A DNA stretch of 64,000 bases. Origin: Bog-473 sp963766995 (GTDB lineage Bacteria; Actinomycetota; Acidimicrobiia; Acidimicrobiales; RAAP-2). The stretch covers positions 484,841 to 548,840 of the forward strand of contig CAVYCE010000002.1 of the NCBI GenBank assembly GCA_963766995.1, in the 5' to 3' direction. Position 1 is the stretch's first letter, and the number at the start of each line of letters is the position of its first letter. The notes below the pieces were generated by a model that searched no databases, was not told where the DNA came from, and saw nothing but the letters and a program-made list of their open reading frames with translations. This document shows positions 26,764 through 35,702 of this stretch, piece after piece. A program made the translations under genes and the position numbers.

Positions 26764-27375
26764 GTGCTGGGCTCATTGGTCGAGAAGCACCTGACCACGC
26801 CCCAGCAATATCCGCTGACCATCAACGCGCTGGTCACGGCTTGCAATCAGACCACCAACCGCGACCCCGTCGTCGACTACGGCGATGCCGAGGTGCTCTC
26901 GGCCGTGGACGACTTGAAGGAGGCCAAGCTGGCGCGCTCGGTGCTGCCCTCACACGGGCGCTCGGCCGTGCGCTACCGCCACGTCCTGGACGAGACCCTG
27001 GCCTTCAACACCACCCAGTGCGCACTCTTCGCCGTGCTCCTCCTGCGCGGACCGCAGACCTTGGCCGAACTGCGCACACGCACGGACCGCATGGCCGAAT
27101 TCGACAGCTTGGAAGAGGTGGAGCGCGAGCTGGAATGGATGGCATCCCGAGAAGTCCCATTGACCATCTTCGTCGGTCGCAAGCAGGGCCAAAAGGAGGA
27201 CCGCTGGGGCACCCCGGTGGTGGAGCGGGTTGTGACTACGAGCGCTGAACGTACGTCCCACCATGAGCCTCGCCCTTCCCTCACTGACCTCGAGGCCCAG
27301 GTGGCCGCCCTCCACAATGAAGTGGCTGCCCTGCGAGTGGAGCTGCACGAACTCCGCACCAGCCTCGGGGACTAG
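26764..27375 (+). CDS. DUF480 (YceH/UPF0502) protein
   Basis: A 203-aa protein with a double winged-helix DUF480 fold, starting in the conserved VLGSLVEKHLTTPQQYPLTINALVTACNQ block (split here as VLGSLVEKHLTTP and YPLTINALVTACNQ). PVVDY is followed by HVLDETLAF and the second winged helix (LLLRGPQTLAELRTRTDRM). A C-terminal coiled coil is LEAQVAALHNEVAALRVEL. GTG 26764 is the only start before a stop at 26746 and cuts off about five residues usual in the family. Function unknown. Confidence 0.85.
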   Translation: MLGSLVEKHLTTPQQYPLTINALVTACNQTTNRDPVVDYGDAEVLSAVDDLKEAKLARSVLPSHGRSAVRYRHVLDETLAFNTTQCALFAVLLLRGPQTLAELRTRTDRMAEFDSLEEVERELEWMASREVPLTIFVGRKQGQKEDRWGTPVVERVVTTSAERTSHHEPRPSLTDLEAQVAALHNEVAALRVELHELRTSLGD

Positions 27376-27381
27376 TTCAGC

Positions 27382-27969
27382 GTGGCCAAAATCGTCGTCA
27401 CCAATCACGTCACGCTGGACGGCGTCATGCAGGGCCCGGGCCGGTCCGATGAGGACACCCGAGACGGTTTCACCGGGGGCGGCTGGGCCACCGAGCGAGC
27501 CAATGACCCGACCATTAGCCAGGAAATGGGTAAAGGCATTGCCGCTGGAGGAGTGCTGCTCTTTGGCCGGCGCACCTATGAGGACTTCGCCGCCATCTGG
27601 CCCAACCGCACCGATAACCCCTTCACAGAACGCCTCACGGCCTCCACCAAGTATGTGGTTTCCCGCACACGGCGCGATCCACTGCCCTGGGACAACTCCA
27701 TCCTCCTCTCGGGTGAGGCGCAAGAGACCGTCGCCGACCTCAAGCAATCAGTAGACGGCACGCTCTCGGTTCTGGGCAGCGGCGATCTCGTGCACACCCT
27801 GGCCCGTCATGACCTCATTGATGAGTACGTCCTTCTCATCCATCCCATCGTCTTGGGCCGAGGCCTCCGTCTCTTCACCGACGGAGCCGCACCAGCGGCC
27901 TTCCACCTGGCCGACTGCGTTCCGGCCGCCAGCGGCGTCGTCATTGCGCGCTACACCCGCCAAGACTGA
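27382..27969 (+). CDS. Dihydrofolate reductase-fold protein (RibD C-terminal type)
   Basis: A 195-aa RibD_C/DHFR-like protein. It starts at GTG 27382 with VTNHVTLDGVMQGPGR, and has LLFGRRTYEDFAAIWP and VLGSGDLVHTLARHDLIDEYVLLIHPIVLG (split: VLGSGDLVHTL and YVLLIHPIVLG). These proteins bind NADPH and reduce unknown substrates. It is six bp after DUF480 and probably in one transcript. Confidence 0.88.
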   Translation: MAKIVVTNHVTLDGVMQGPGRSDEDTRDGFTGGGWATERANDPTISQEMGKGIAAGGVLLFGRRTYEDFAAIWPNRTDNPFTERLTASTKYVVSRTRRDPLPWDNSILLSGEAQETVADLKQSVDGTLSVLGSGDLVHTLARHDLIDEYVLLIHPIVLGRGLRLFTDGAAPAAFHLADCVPAASGVVIARYTRQD

Positions 27970-28025
27970 CCACGGCCGACTTGTAGCCTCATCAGGTTCG
28001 CCCACGTGAGAAGGAAGGAAATTGA

Positions 28026-28566
28026 GTGCCGGCCTGCTCTCGCTGTCTGGTTGAAGTCTTCCCCGGGACTGCCCTTTGCCCTCGATGCGGCGCCGCCATC
28101 AGACCGGCAGTGCTGCCTCGACAGGCACCCAAGCGGGTCGGGAAGTCGCGCCAGCGTCTCAACGCTGCTCAGTGCCCTGAACGGGAGAGACAAGATCACC
28201 GGCCCCGCCAACCTGGTGCTGCTCGTCTCCTTCTGGATGCCCTGGTACAGCATCGGCCCCTTTTCCGCCGATGGACTCAGAGCCCACGGGTGGCTGTTCA
28301 CGGCGGTGCTGAGTGCCATTGTGCTGGTGCTCTATGTCGTGGTCACCGCCTTCGAAATGGGCGACCTGGCACAGCCCTTCCGCATGTCCAAAGATCAGTT
28401 CCTGGTCCTGCTCCCCAGCGTCAATCTTGTCCTGGTCGGGCTGGCGTTCCTGCTCAAGCCGACTGGGTTGAGCTGGTCGTGGGGCGCCTTTCTGGCGCTG
28501 GCCGCCGCCATCGTGGCGTTTCTTCCAAATGGCATCCCCTACCTACAGGAGAAGCGTCGGCACTAA
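28026..28566 (+). pseudogene. Zinc-ribbon membrane protein, one frame break
   Basis: The first part, from GTG 28026, reads CSRCLVEVFPGTALCPRCGAAI, a zinc ribbon with two C-x2-C pairs. The membrane part (four hydrophobic segments, beginning LVLLVSFWMPWYSIG) is in the next frame. A +1 change near 28130-28165 joins them. Zinc-ribbon plus four-helix small membrane proteins are common in actinobacteria with no known role. An alternative frame from 28006 also reaches the membrane part but has a meaningless N-terminus. Confidence 0.7.
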
Positions 28567-28583
28567 GTCGGCCCAACCACAGA

Positions 28584-28627
28584 CGGACCACTGACGGACC
28601 ACTGACGGACCACTGACGGACCACTGA
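28584..28627. repeat. 11-bp tandem repeat, four units
   Basis: Four perfect CGGACCACTGA units lie between the zinc-ribbon membrane gene and the convergent secreted protein gene. No protein reads through it. Function unknown. Confidence 0.92.
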
Positions 28628-28637
28628 CCGATCAGGC

Positions 28638-29885
28638 CTAGCGGGACGTCACTTTGATCAATTGGCTGTACCCGAGATAACCATCGGCTTCGAAGGGCGG
28701 CTGCAACAAGTAGAGCGAACCGTCCACGAACACCATTTGCTGTGGCAGGGGTCCGATTTCGGCATTGAGCGTCGGAAGCGGTGCCAACTTGGCTATCACC
28801 TTTTCCGCTCCCGTGGCGGGATTGATTTCGAGGATGTCCTCACGCACGGGATGGAGGCCAGAACCGATGAGTCGAATGGCGGGCACTTCCGTCCACAACC
28901 CTTCGGAGAGATTCCCGACCACTTCTCCATATGGATCAAAGCCTCGGTCTTTCACCTTGAAGGCGACTCCGGCGTTCGGACCATTGAAGCGCCAGATCGA
29001 TTCCTGGGTGAGGTTCACGCCGATACCCGCCCACACGTGATGACCGCTGGCCGTGATCCACTGCGCCGTCAATGCGTCCCTCGGCCGAGCCCCCGAGGCC
29101 AACGACGGCACCATGGCGACAACGGTCTTGCTGGCGGGGGCCACGTGGTAGAGGACATCAGGCGTCGGGCTGCCTTGAATGGAGTTGCCGATCCATAATC
29201 CGTCACTGTCTGCGGCCATGAGAGGCCGATACAGCTTGGGCATGGAGACGGTGTCTTCCAGCACACCGGTGGTGGCGGATACCTCCACGGCGACGGCCCC
29301 AAAGGGTGTGGCCACGTCGTAGACCCAGATCGAACCACCACCACTGGCGATCACCGGTCGGGTATCGCTGACATAGGCGCACAGCATGATTGGAGGGCCC
29401 ACCGACACCTGTCCCGTCGCCGTATCGACCCGGGCGATGGACACGGCGAGAGAGTTGCCGCCCTTGGTGGCGGTGACCACGGCGCCGACCGTGGCTCCGG
29501 CGGTTGAAGGGTCTTGGCAGCTCACGCTTCGCGCCGGCCCAATCTTTAGGCTCCGTTCATCGACGGGTGCCCGCACACATTGGTCGAGGTGGGCCGCATT
29601 GACGCCAGGGAGTGGCTGCCCGATGGCCTCGACGTGGTCGTCAACCGAGACCAGTTCATTGAAGATGTACCGACCGGAAAGGAACACTCGTTTCACCGTG
29701 GTCCCCTGCGGCTGAGAAGGCAGTCCGGTGGACGGCGCAGTCATGGTGGCGACGCCACTCGAGCTCAGCAACACAGAGCTCGGCAGAGACCCCCTCCCGC
29801 GGTCCCGCACACCCAGCAGCGCCCCTCCCGCAGCCAGCAGCGTCATCAGGCCCACCAACGCCAGTGGAATGAGGTTCCGTTTCAT
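28638..29885 (-). CDS. Exported or membrane-anchored protein of unknown function
   Basis: A 415-aa protein starting at ATG 29885. The N-terminus MKRNLIPLALVGLMTLLAAG is a signal peptide or anchor. The rest is beta-rich, with repeated motifs such as GGSIWVYDVATP, DGLWIGNSIQGS, GHHVWAGIG and EGLWTEVP, spaced like blades of a beta-propeller. It is directly downstream of the ABC transporter genes and probably in their operon. No enzyme motif was seen. Confidence 0.75.
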   Translation of the reverse strand: MKRNLIPLALVGLMTLLAAGGALLGVRDRGRGSLPSSVLLSSSGVATMTAPSTGLPSQPQGTTVKRVFLSGRYIFNELVSVDDHVEAIGQPLPGVNAAHLDQCVRAPVDERSLKIGPARSVSCQDPSTAGATVGAVVTATKGGNSLAVSIARVDTATGQVSVGPPIMLCAYVSDTRPVIASGGGSIWVYDVATPFGAVAVEVSATTGVLEDTVSMPKLYRPLMAADSDGLWIGNSIQGSPTPDVLYHVAPASKTVVAMVPSLASGARPRDALTAQWITASGHHVWAGIGVNLTQESIWRFNGPNAGVAFKVKDRGFDPYGEVVGNLSEGLWTEVPAIRLIGSGLHPVREDILEINPATGAEKVIAKLAPLPTLNAEIGPLPQQMVFVDGSLYLLQPPFEADGYLGYSQLIKVTSR

Positions 29886-29893
29886 CGCTCTCT

Positions 29894-32494
29894 CTACTCT
29901 GCAGCGATCGCCGCCAACATGTCCACCTTGGCCGCCCGTCGCGCCGGAATGGTTCCGGCGATGTAGCCGGTCACGGCGCCGGCCACGGCGTAGAGCACCA
30001 ATCGGCCCCACGGCACCACGAGCTCGGTGATGCCCTGACCGACCAGGGCCCTCTGGAAGACCCATCCCAAAAAGACGCCGACCAGCACTCCGGCCAGGGA
30101 ACCCACCATCCCGATCAGTGCCGCTTCGGCCCGGATCATGGAGCGCATCTGGGCTCGAGCCATCCCGACGGCCCGCAACATGGCCAGCTCTCGTGTGCGC
30201 TCGACCACCGACAGCGCCAAGGTGTTGACGATGCCCAGCAACGCCACAGCAATGGCCAGGATCAACAGGAGTGAAATGAGATTGAACTCCGTCGAATCAC
30301 TCTGGGCCAGCGTCGACTGCACCTGAGCCTCGTCCTGCACCACCACATCGGCGTAACCGGCCACCGCGCGATGCACCACCTGCCGAGCCGCCACCACACT
30401 CACTCCAGCTCGAGCCTTGACCAGCACGGCGTTGAGCACCAACGACGGATCGATGCGATCGATGGTGGCGGTGGAGAAGATGTAGCCCGAAAGGGCCACA
30501 TCACCCTTGGGGTAGATCGCTACCACTCGCAGTGTCGTCGACCGACCGGTGAACTGCTGGCTATTCAAGACAATCGGCACCTCCTCCCCCACATGCACGT
30601 GCGACACAGCGGCCTGTTGGTCCGAGACCGCCATTCCGCCACGGGCCAGCGCCGCCAGGTTCCCCCGCACCGAACCGAAGGAGTACATATCCCGAATGGT
30701 CGACGGGTCGACGGCGGCCCCGAAATTGCCCCGCCCGCCCAAGGTGAAGGTGACGAAGGCGAACGGCGATACCACCACCTGGGACGACGACGAAGAAGTC
30801 TGCAATCGGCGCAGGATGGAGGGGCTCACGGGCAAGGAACCCCGAGGCCCATTGGTGAAGGGTGGCGCTCCGTTGTGCAGCACCTCGAAATCGGCCGTGA
30901 ACGCCCGCCCCACAATTTCACCGGTTGAGGCTGCCTGGGACGTGTCGATAATGGCCAAGCGCACTGACCAGCGTGACGCCGATGATGAGTGCCGCCGCCG
31001 TCACCGCGGTGCGCCGGGCATTGCGCATGGCGTTCTGGCGGCCCAATACGCCGGACACCCCCGACACATACCGCAACGGCCAGCCCATCACGGCCACCAA
31101 AGGCGGAATGAGCAACGGGCTCAGCCGGGCCAGCCCGATGAGACACACGGCCATGCCCACGCCGACCAGGCCCAGCTCAATCCGATCACCTTGATTGATG
31201 AAATAATCCGATGAGCACGAGACCTAAACCACCACCGGCCATCACCAGACCCGACGACTTCCAACCTCCGGCCAACACCGCCACATCGTCAACCGCATCG
31301 CGCCGGAGCGCACTGATGGGCGTAATGCGGCTGGCCGCCATTGCGGGCAACAGCGACGCCACGCATGTGACGGTCGTACCCACCACCAGACTGATGAGCA
31401 CCGTCAAATACCCGATCACCAGCGGTGCGGACGAGGTCTGTGCCGCCGCTCCCCCGCTTTCGCCTCGCAACAGGGCGGCGGCCCCGATGCCAATGAGCAA
31501 TCCGACCCCCGAAGCCAGCACACCCAGTACGGCGGACTCGCCCAATACTGATCGGTAGATCTGAGCCCGAGATGCGCCGAGGCAGCGCAACATGGCCAGC
31601 TCCTTACGCCGCTGCGACACAAGGAGGTTGATGATGTTGAAAATCACCAGCGCACCGACGAACAGGGCGATGCCCAGCACCACGTTCAAGCACCACCGAG
31701 AACTTTGGCGCGCCCTGGCTGCTGCTGGTCGATACGAACCCACGGAACTCCGCACCCGTCGGCACCACGTACTCAGGCGCCACCGACCGGATCACCGTCG
31801 AGGCCAGGACCGCATCAGACACACCGCGATCGGCTGTGGCCAAAATGACGCTGTAGCCATCCGGGCGTCCCCAAGAGATACTGCGCTTCGGCCACCGTGA
31901 ATCCGATGAGTGTGTTGCCCAACACGTCCGACGACTGCCGCGAGGTGACCACACCCACCACGGTGAACCGAGCGGTGGGCTGATCGGTGACCACTCGCAC
32001 CGACTGCCCCAAGTGCAAGCCCTGGCCGGCAAACGTATGGGCGTCGACGACCATCTGAGTCGGCCGTCCTCGGTAGGTGTCCGCGGTCCAGCACGAAGGG
32101 GCGCAGCGCCGCCACCGGCCACTGACCGACACTCCCTCGGTGGACGAAGACTGGCCGCCTACCAACTGACCATCCCGACCGATCAGCTGGGCATACCCCA
32201 CCACCTCACCCACGGCCGAGCGACGCCATCAACCGATCGCACTTCACCCAGCACCGCAGAAGGCACTGGAGCGAATCCCCCCAGCCCCACCTGTCCCGAC
32301 GACGACCGAGGTCCCAGCACCGCCGCCGCCACATGTACATAGGCCCCATCGGCCGTCGCCGAGATCCCGGCCTGCTCCGTGTCGGTGAGGATGAAGGTGC
32401 CGGCCAGAAACGCCACACCCAACGAGATGGCCACGCAGACCAGCACCAGCCGCAACGGATGCTGCTGATGGCTACGCAGCACCACCCGCCACAT
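29894..32494 (-). pseudogene. FtsX-type ABC transporter permease, at least seven frame breaks
   Basis: ATG 32494 starts MWRVVLRSHQQHPLRLVLV, the usual permease N-terminus, and the last frame ends TIPARRAAKVDMLAAIAAE. In total 2.6 kb would give about 865 aa, the length of a two-FtsX-domain permease. The reading frame changes near 32220, 32110, 32070, 31870, 31725, 31190 and 30965. FtsX domain 1 (NIINLLVSQRRKELAMLRCL) and domain 2 (LGIVNTLALSVVERTRELAM) are well kept. Conserved protein with many indels points to poor sequence here. Such transporters move lipoproteins or lipids, or act in cell-wall signalling. Confidence 0.8.
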
Positions 32495-32504
32495 GGCCGG
32501 TCCC

Positions 32505-33242
32505 TCAGCCTTCCAGTGCGGCCAGGCGGTGCGCCACCGAGTCCGTGGTGGGCGAGCTGAGGTCGTCGACCACCAAGCCATCGAGCAAGAACACGACCCG
32601 GTGTCCGTGGCTGGCCGCCGCCGGGTCGTGGGTCACCATGACCACCGACTGTCGTTCTTCTTCCACAATGCGGGCCAGCAACTCCAATAAGACGGCACCC
32701 GACTTGGTGTCCAGGTTCCCGGTGGGTTCGTCGGCAAAGACAATGGTTGGACGGTTCACCAAAGCCCGAGCCACCGCCACCCGCTGCTGCTGACCACCCG
32801 ACAGCTGCGAAGGCCGGTGATCCAGCCGACCAGCTATCCCCAGCAACGACGCCAGGTGACCCACCCATTCCGGATCAGCCGAGCGCCCGGCCAGTGCCAC
32901 CGGTAGCTCGATGTTCTCCCGAGCCGACAACGTCGGCAACGAGATTGAAGCCCTGGAACACGAAACCAATCTCGGTCCGGCGCAACTCGGTCAGTTGCTT
33001 CTCGTTCAGCTTCGAGAGGTCGGTCCCCCCACATGCACGGTCCCCGAGTCCAACGAATCCAGCCCGGACAGGCAATGCAGCAGCGTCGACTTCCCAGAGC
33101 CCGATGGCCCCATGATGGTGCTGAACCGGCCGGACTCGAAGGCGACCGAGACACCGTCAAGCGCGCACACCGTGGCATCGCGCATGCCGTAGTGCTTACG
33201 GGCATCGGTCGCCCGGACGCGATGACAGGCTCGCTCCAACAA
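32505..33242 (-). pseudogene. ABC transporter ATPase (MacB/LolD type), two frame breaks
   Basis: Walker A is MGPSGSGKSTLLHCLSGLD, the Q-loop is EIGFVFQGFNL, the signature is QLSGGQQQRVAVARAL, and Walker B is TIVFADEPTGNLD. The three parts lie in different frames, with changes near 33010 and 32945. It precedes the FtsX permease by 10 bp. Partner ATPase of that permease; same remark on sequence quality. Confidence 0.85.
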
Positions 33243-33264
33243 CAGCGCCTTCAGTCGTCAGTCG

Positions 33265-34482
33265 TCAAGGGGATTGCGCCAGCCCGGTGAACCCGTTCGC
33301 CCGCCAGCTGACACCCGCAAGCCCGATGAAGTTGCGCTGCGCCTCCACCGTGCCCGCCCCGAAACACAGCCCCCGAATGTCGCGGTAGGCCCGCTCCAGC
33401 GGGTACTCCCGGCTGTAGCCATAGCCGCCATGAATCTGCATGGCCTCGTCACACACGAACTTGGCCGCCAGGTTGGCCGCCGTCTTGGCCAGCGCCGTCT
33501 CCAGCGGCGGGGGCGTCCCGCCGTCACCAGCCAGCCGCACGGCGCGGGCCAGCAACAGGCGAGCCCCCTCCAACTGCACCGCCATGTCAGCCAACTTCCA
33601 CTGCAGCCCCTGCAGGTCGGCCAGTGGCCGCCCGCCGATGACCCGCTCCGACATGTACCGGACGGCGTGCTCCATCGCTCCCTGCGCCGCGCCCACACAC
33701 ATCGCCGCGTTGCCGCAACGCTCATGATTCAAATGCGACAGCAGCACCTTGAAGGGCTCGGTCGACGACGGATCGCCCGCCACCAAAATGTCGTCCGCGG
33801 TGATGGCGACCGAGTCGAAGGCCAACTCGGCTTCGGTGGCGGCATGAATCCCCATGCCCTTGTGACGCCCCGTGACCGACACGCCCTCACGGTCGGTGGG
33901 CACGATCACCGCACCGATCCCCTTGGCTCCGTCGCCTCCGGGCCAACGGCACCACACCAACACACCCTGGGCCACATGACCAAGCGTCGAATAGTTCTTG
34001 TAGGCATTGAGCCGCCAGCGCCCGGGGCCATCCTCCACCAAAGAGGCCCGCATGTTCTGTACGGCCGATCCGGCATCGGGCTCGGTGATCCCAATAGAGA
34101 TCAGCGCGTCACCGTCGGCTACCGCGGGCAACCAACGTTCTTTCATGGCTTCTGGCCCCAAGTGCTCGATGCCCCGGGGTGGACCATTGAAGGTCAGCTG
34201 GCAGCAGATGGCCGAAGACACATCGGCCCGGGCGATCTCTTCCAACACGATGGAGGCTTCGACGTCACCCAGCCCCATGCCGCCCCACTGCTCACCGATG
34301 GTGATGCGCAACAGGTCGGCCGACGCCAGCGCCTTGCGCACCTCGGCCGGAACCTCGCCCGTCTCATCGCCTTGCGACGCCCTGGGCGCCACTTCACGCA
34401 GCGCCACCTCGCGGGCCAGTTGCCGCAGTGACGTCTGGTCCTCTGTTTCGGCCAGCAAGTCGTGCCCGGTGGCCCCGCTCAT
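33265..34482 (-). CDS. Acyl-CoA dehydrogenase
   Basis: A 405-aa flavoprotein that introduces a double bond into acyl-CoA. Motifs: ISIGITEPDAGSAVQNM (FAD/substrate loop), MQIHGGYGYSREYPLERAYRDIRG. The place where medium-chain enzymes have the catalytic Glu (YEGT) reads FGAGT, so the base must come from elsewhere, as in isovaleryl-CoA-type enzymes, or the protein pairs with another subunit. ATG 34482 overlaps the upstream thiolase stop, giving one operon with the thiolase and HMG-CoA-synthase-like genes under site 3. Confidence 0.9.
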   Translation of the reverse strand: MSGATGHDLLAETEDQTSLRQLAREVALREVAPRASQGDETGEVPAEVRKALASADLLRITIGEQWGGMGLGDVEASIVLEEIARADVSSAICCQLTFNGPPRGIEHLGPEAMKERWLPAVADGDALISIGITEPDAGSAVQNMRASLVEDGPGRWRLNAYKNYSTLGHVAQGVLVWCRWPGGDGAKGIGAVIVPTDREGVSVTGRHKGMGIHAATEAELAFDSVAITADDILVAGDPSSTEPFKVLLSHLNHERCGNAAMCVGAAQGAMEHAVRYMSERVIGGRPLADLQGLQWKLADMAVQLEGARLLLARAVRLAGDGGTPPPLETALAKTAANLAAKFVCDEAMQIHGGYGYSREYPLERAYRDIRGLCFGAGTVEAQRNFIGLAGVSWRANGFTGLAQSP

Positions 34483-35699
34483 CAGGCCTCCAGCTCAGTG
34501 CTGTCCAGCTCAGTACCGAAGATCCCGACGAAGCTCACGCCCTCACCAGGAGCGCCACCAAGATTATGCGTCAGCCCCAACGTCCGCCCCGGACCCACCG
34601 TGGCAATCTGCCGATCGGCCGGCGCCTCACCCCGCAACTGCAGCCAGCACTCGAAGAGCATGCGCAGACCCGAAGCACCGATGGGGTGACCGAAGCTCTT
34701 CAAGCCACCGTCGGGATTGATCGGCAATTCGCCATCACGGTCGAAAGTGCCGGCCAAGACTTCCTTCCACGCCGTCCCTCGCTCGGCGAAGCCCAGATCT
34801 TCCATCAACACCAACTCGGTGGGCGTGAAGCAATCGTGCACTTCGGCCATGGCCAGTTGCGCCCGCGGGTCGGTGATGCCGGCCTGGGCATAGGCGTCAG
34901 CCACCGAACGCACCACTTCCTCAAACGTCGTGTAGTCGTACCCGGGATCGATGGGACCCGCCGCCGGTCCGGCCACGAAGCTCAGGGCCTTCACATACAG
35001 CGGGTTGTCGCAGTACTTGTGAGCGTCCTCAGTCCGGCAGATGATGGCCGCTGCCGACCCGTCGGACACCCCACTGCAGTCGAACACGCCGAGTTCGCCC
35101 GCCACCAGCGGCGCCTTGGCGATGGTCTCCATCGAGACTTCCTTTTGAAACTGGGCCCGGGGATTGCGTGCACCGTTCTGGTGGTTCTTGAAGGCAATGC
35201 GACTCATGACCTCTTTCATCTGCGCCGCATCGACGCCGTACTTGTGACCGTACGAAGGAGCCAGGAACGAGAAGGCCGCCGGTGACGACAGGCCTGGGTC
35301 AGTCCCGTCACCCACCGGCCGGATGCCAGTGAGACCGGAGTAGCCGGTGTCCTTCAGCTTCTCCACCCCGATGGCCATGGCCGTGTCGTAGGCACCGGAC
35401 GCCACGGCGTAGCAGGCGTTGCGAAAAGCTTCCGAACCGGTGGCGCAGTAGTTCTCCACTCGCGTCACCGGCTTGTAATCCAACTTCAAAGGCCGCGACA
35501 GGGTCACGCCGCACACGCCAGAAGTCATGGTGCCCAGCCAGAAGGCGTCGATGTCATGGATGGACATGCCGGCCGACGAGGCGGCTGACGTGGCCGCATC
35601 GGTGAGCAGGTCATCGATGCCCTGGTCCCACAGCTCGCCGAACTTGGTGCACCCCATGCCGATGATGGCCACCTGGTCCCGAATTCCACGACTGCCCAT
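34482..35699 (-). CDS. SCP-x/Ltp-type thiolase
   Basis: A 405-aa thiolase-fold enzyme of the sterol-carrier-protein-x branch. The nucleophile is in VENYCATGSEAFRN, and the catalytic His motif is SFGHPIGASG. The last Cys of classical thiolases is not obvious (THNLGGAPGEG instead), as in this branch. Enzymes of this type cleave or form 3-ketoacyl-CoA, or act as retro-aldolases with a DUF35 partner. It lies 3 bp after the OB-fold-containing gene; the two products are likely partners. Confidence 0.9.
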   Translation of the reverse strand: MGSRGIRDQVAIIGMGCTKFGELWDQGIDDLLTDAATSAASSAGMSIHDIDAFWLGTMTSGVCGVTLSRPLKLDYKPVTRVENYCATGSEAFRNACYAVASGAYDTAMAIGVEKLKDTGYSGLTGIRPVGDGTDPGLSSPAAFSFLAPSYGHKYGVDAAQMKEVMSRIAFKNHQNGARNPRAQFQKEVSMETIAKAPLVAGELGVFDCSGVSDGSAAAIICRTEDAHKYCDNPLYVKALSFVAGPAAGPIDPGYDYTTFEEVVRSVADAYAQAGITDPRAQLAMAEVHDCFTPTELVLMEDLGFAERGTAWKEVLAGTFDRDGELPINPDGGLKSFGHPIGASGLRMLFECWLQLRGEAPADRQIATVGPGRTLGLTHNLGGAPGEGVSFVGIFGTELDSTELEA

Positions 35700-35702
35700 G
35701 AG

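Noticed and set aside
27263..27754. Overlapping + strand frame across DUF480 and the reductase-fold gene
   Set aside because: Out of frame with both well-matched proteins and with poor amino-acid composition.
28584..28627. 11-bp tandem repeats as iterons of a replication origin
   Set aside because: Only four units, no DnaA boxes or replication gene nearby; it lies between two convergent genes.
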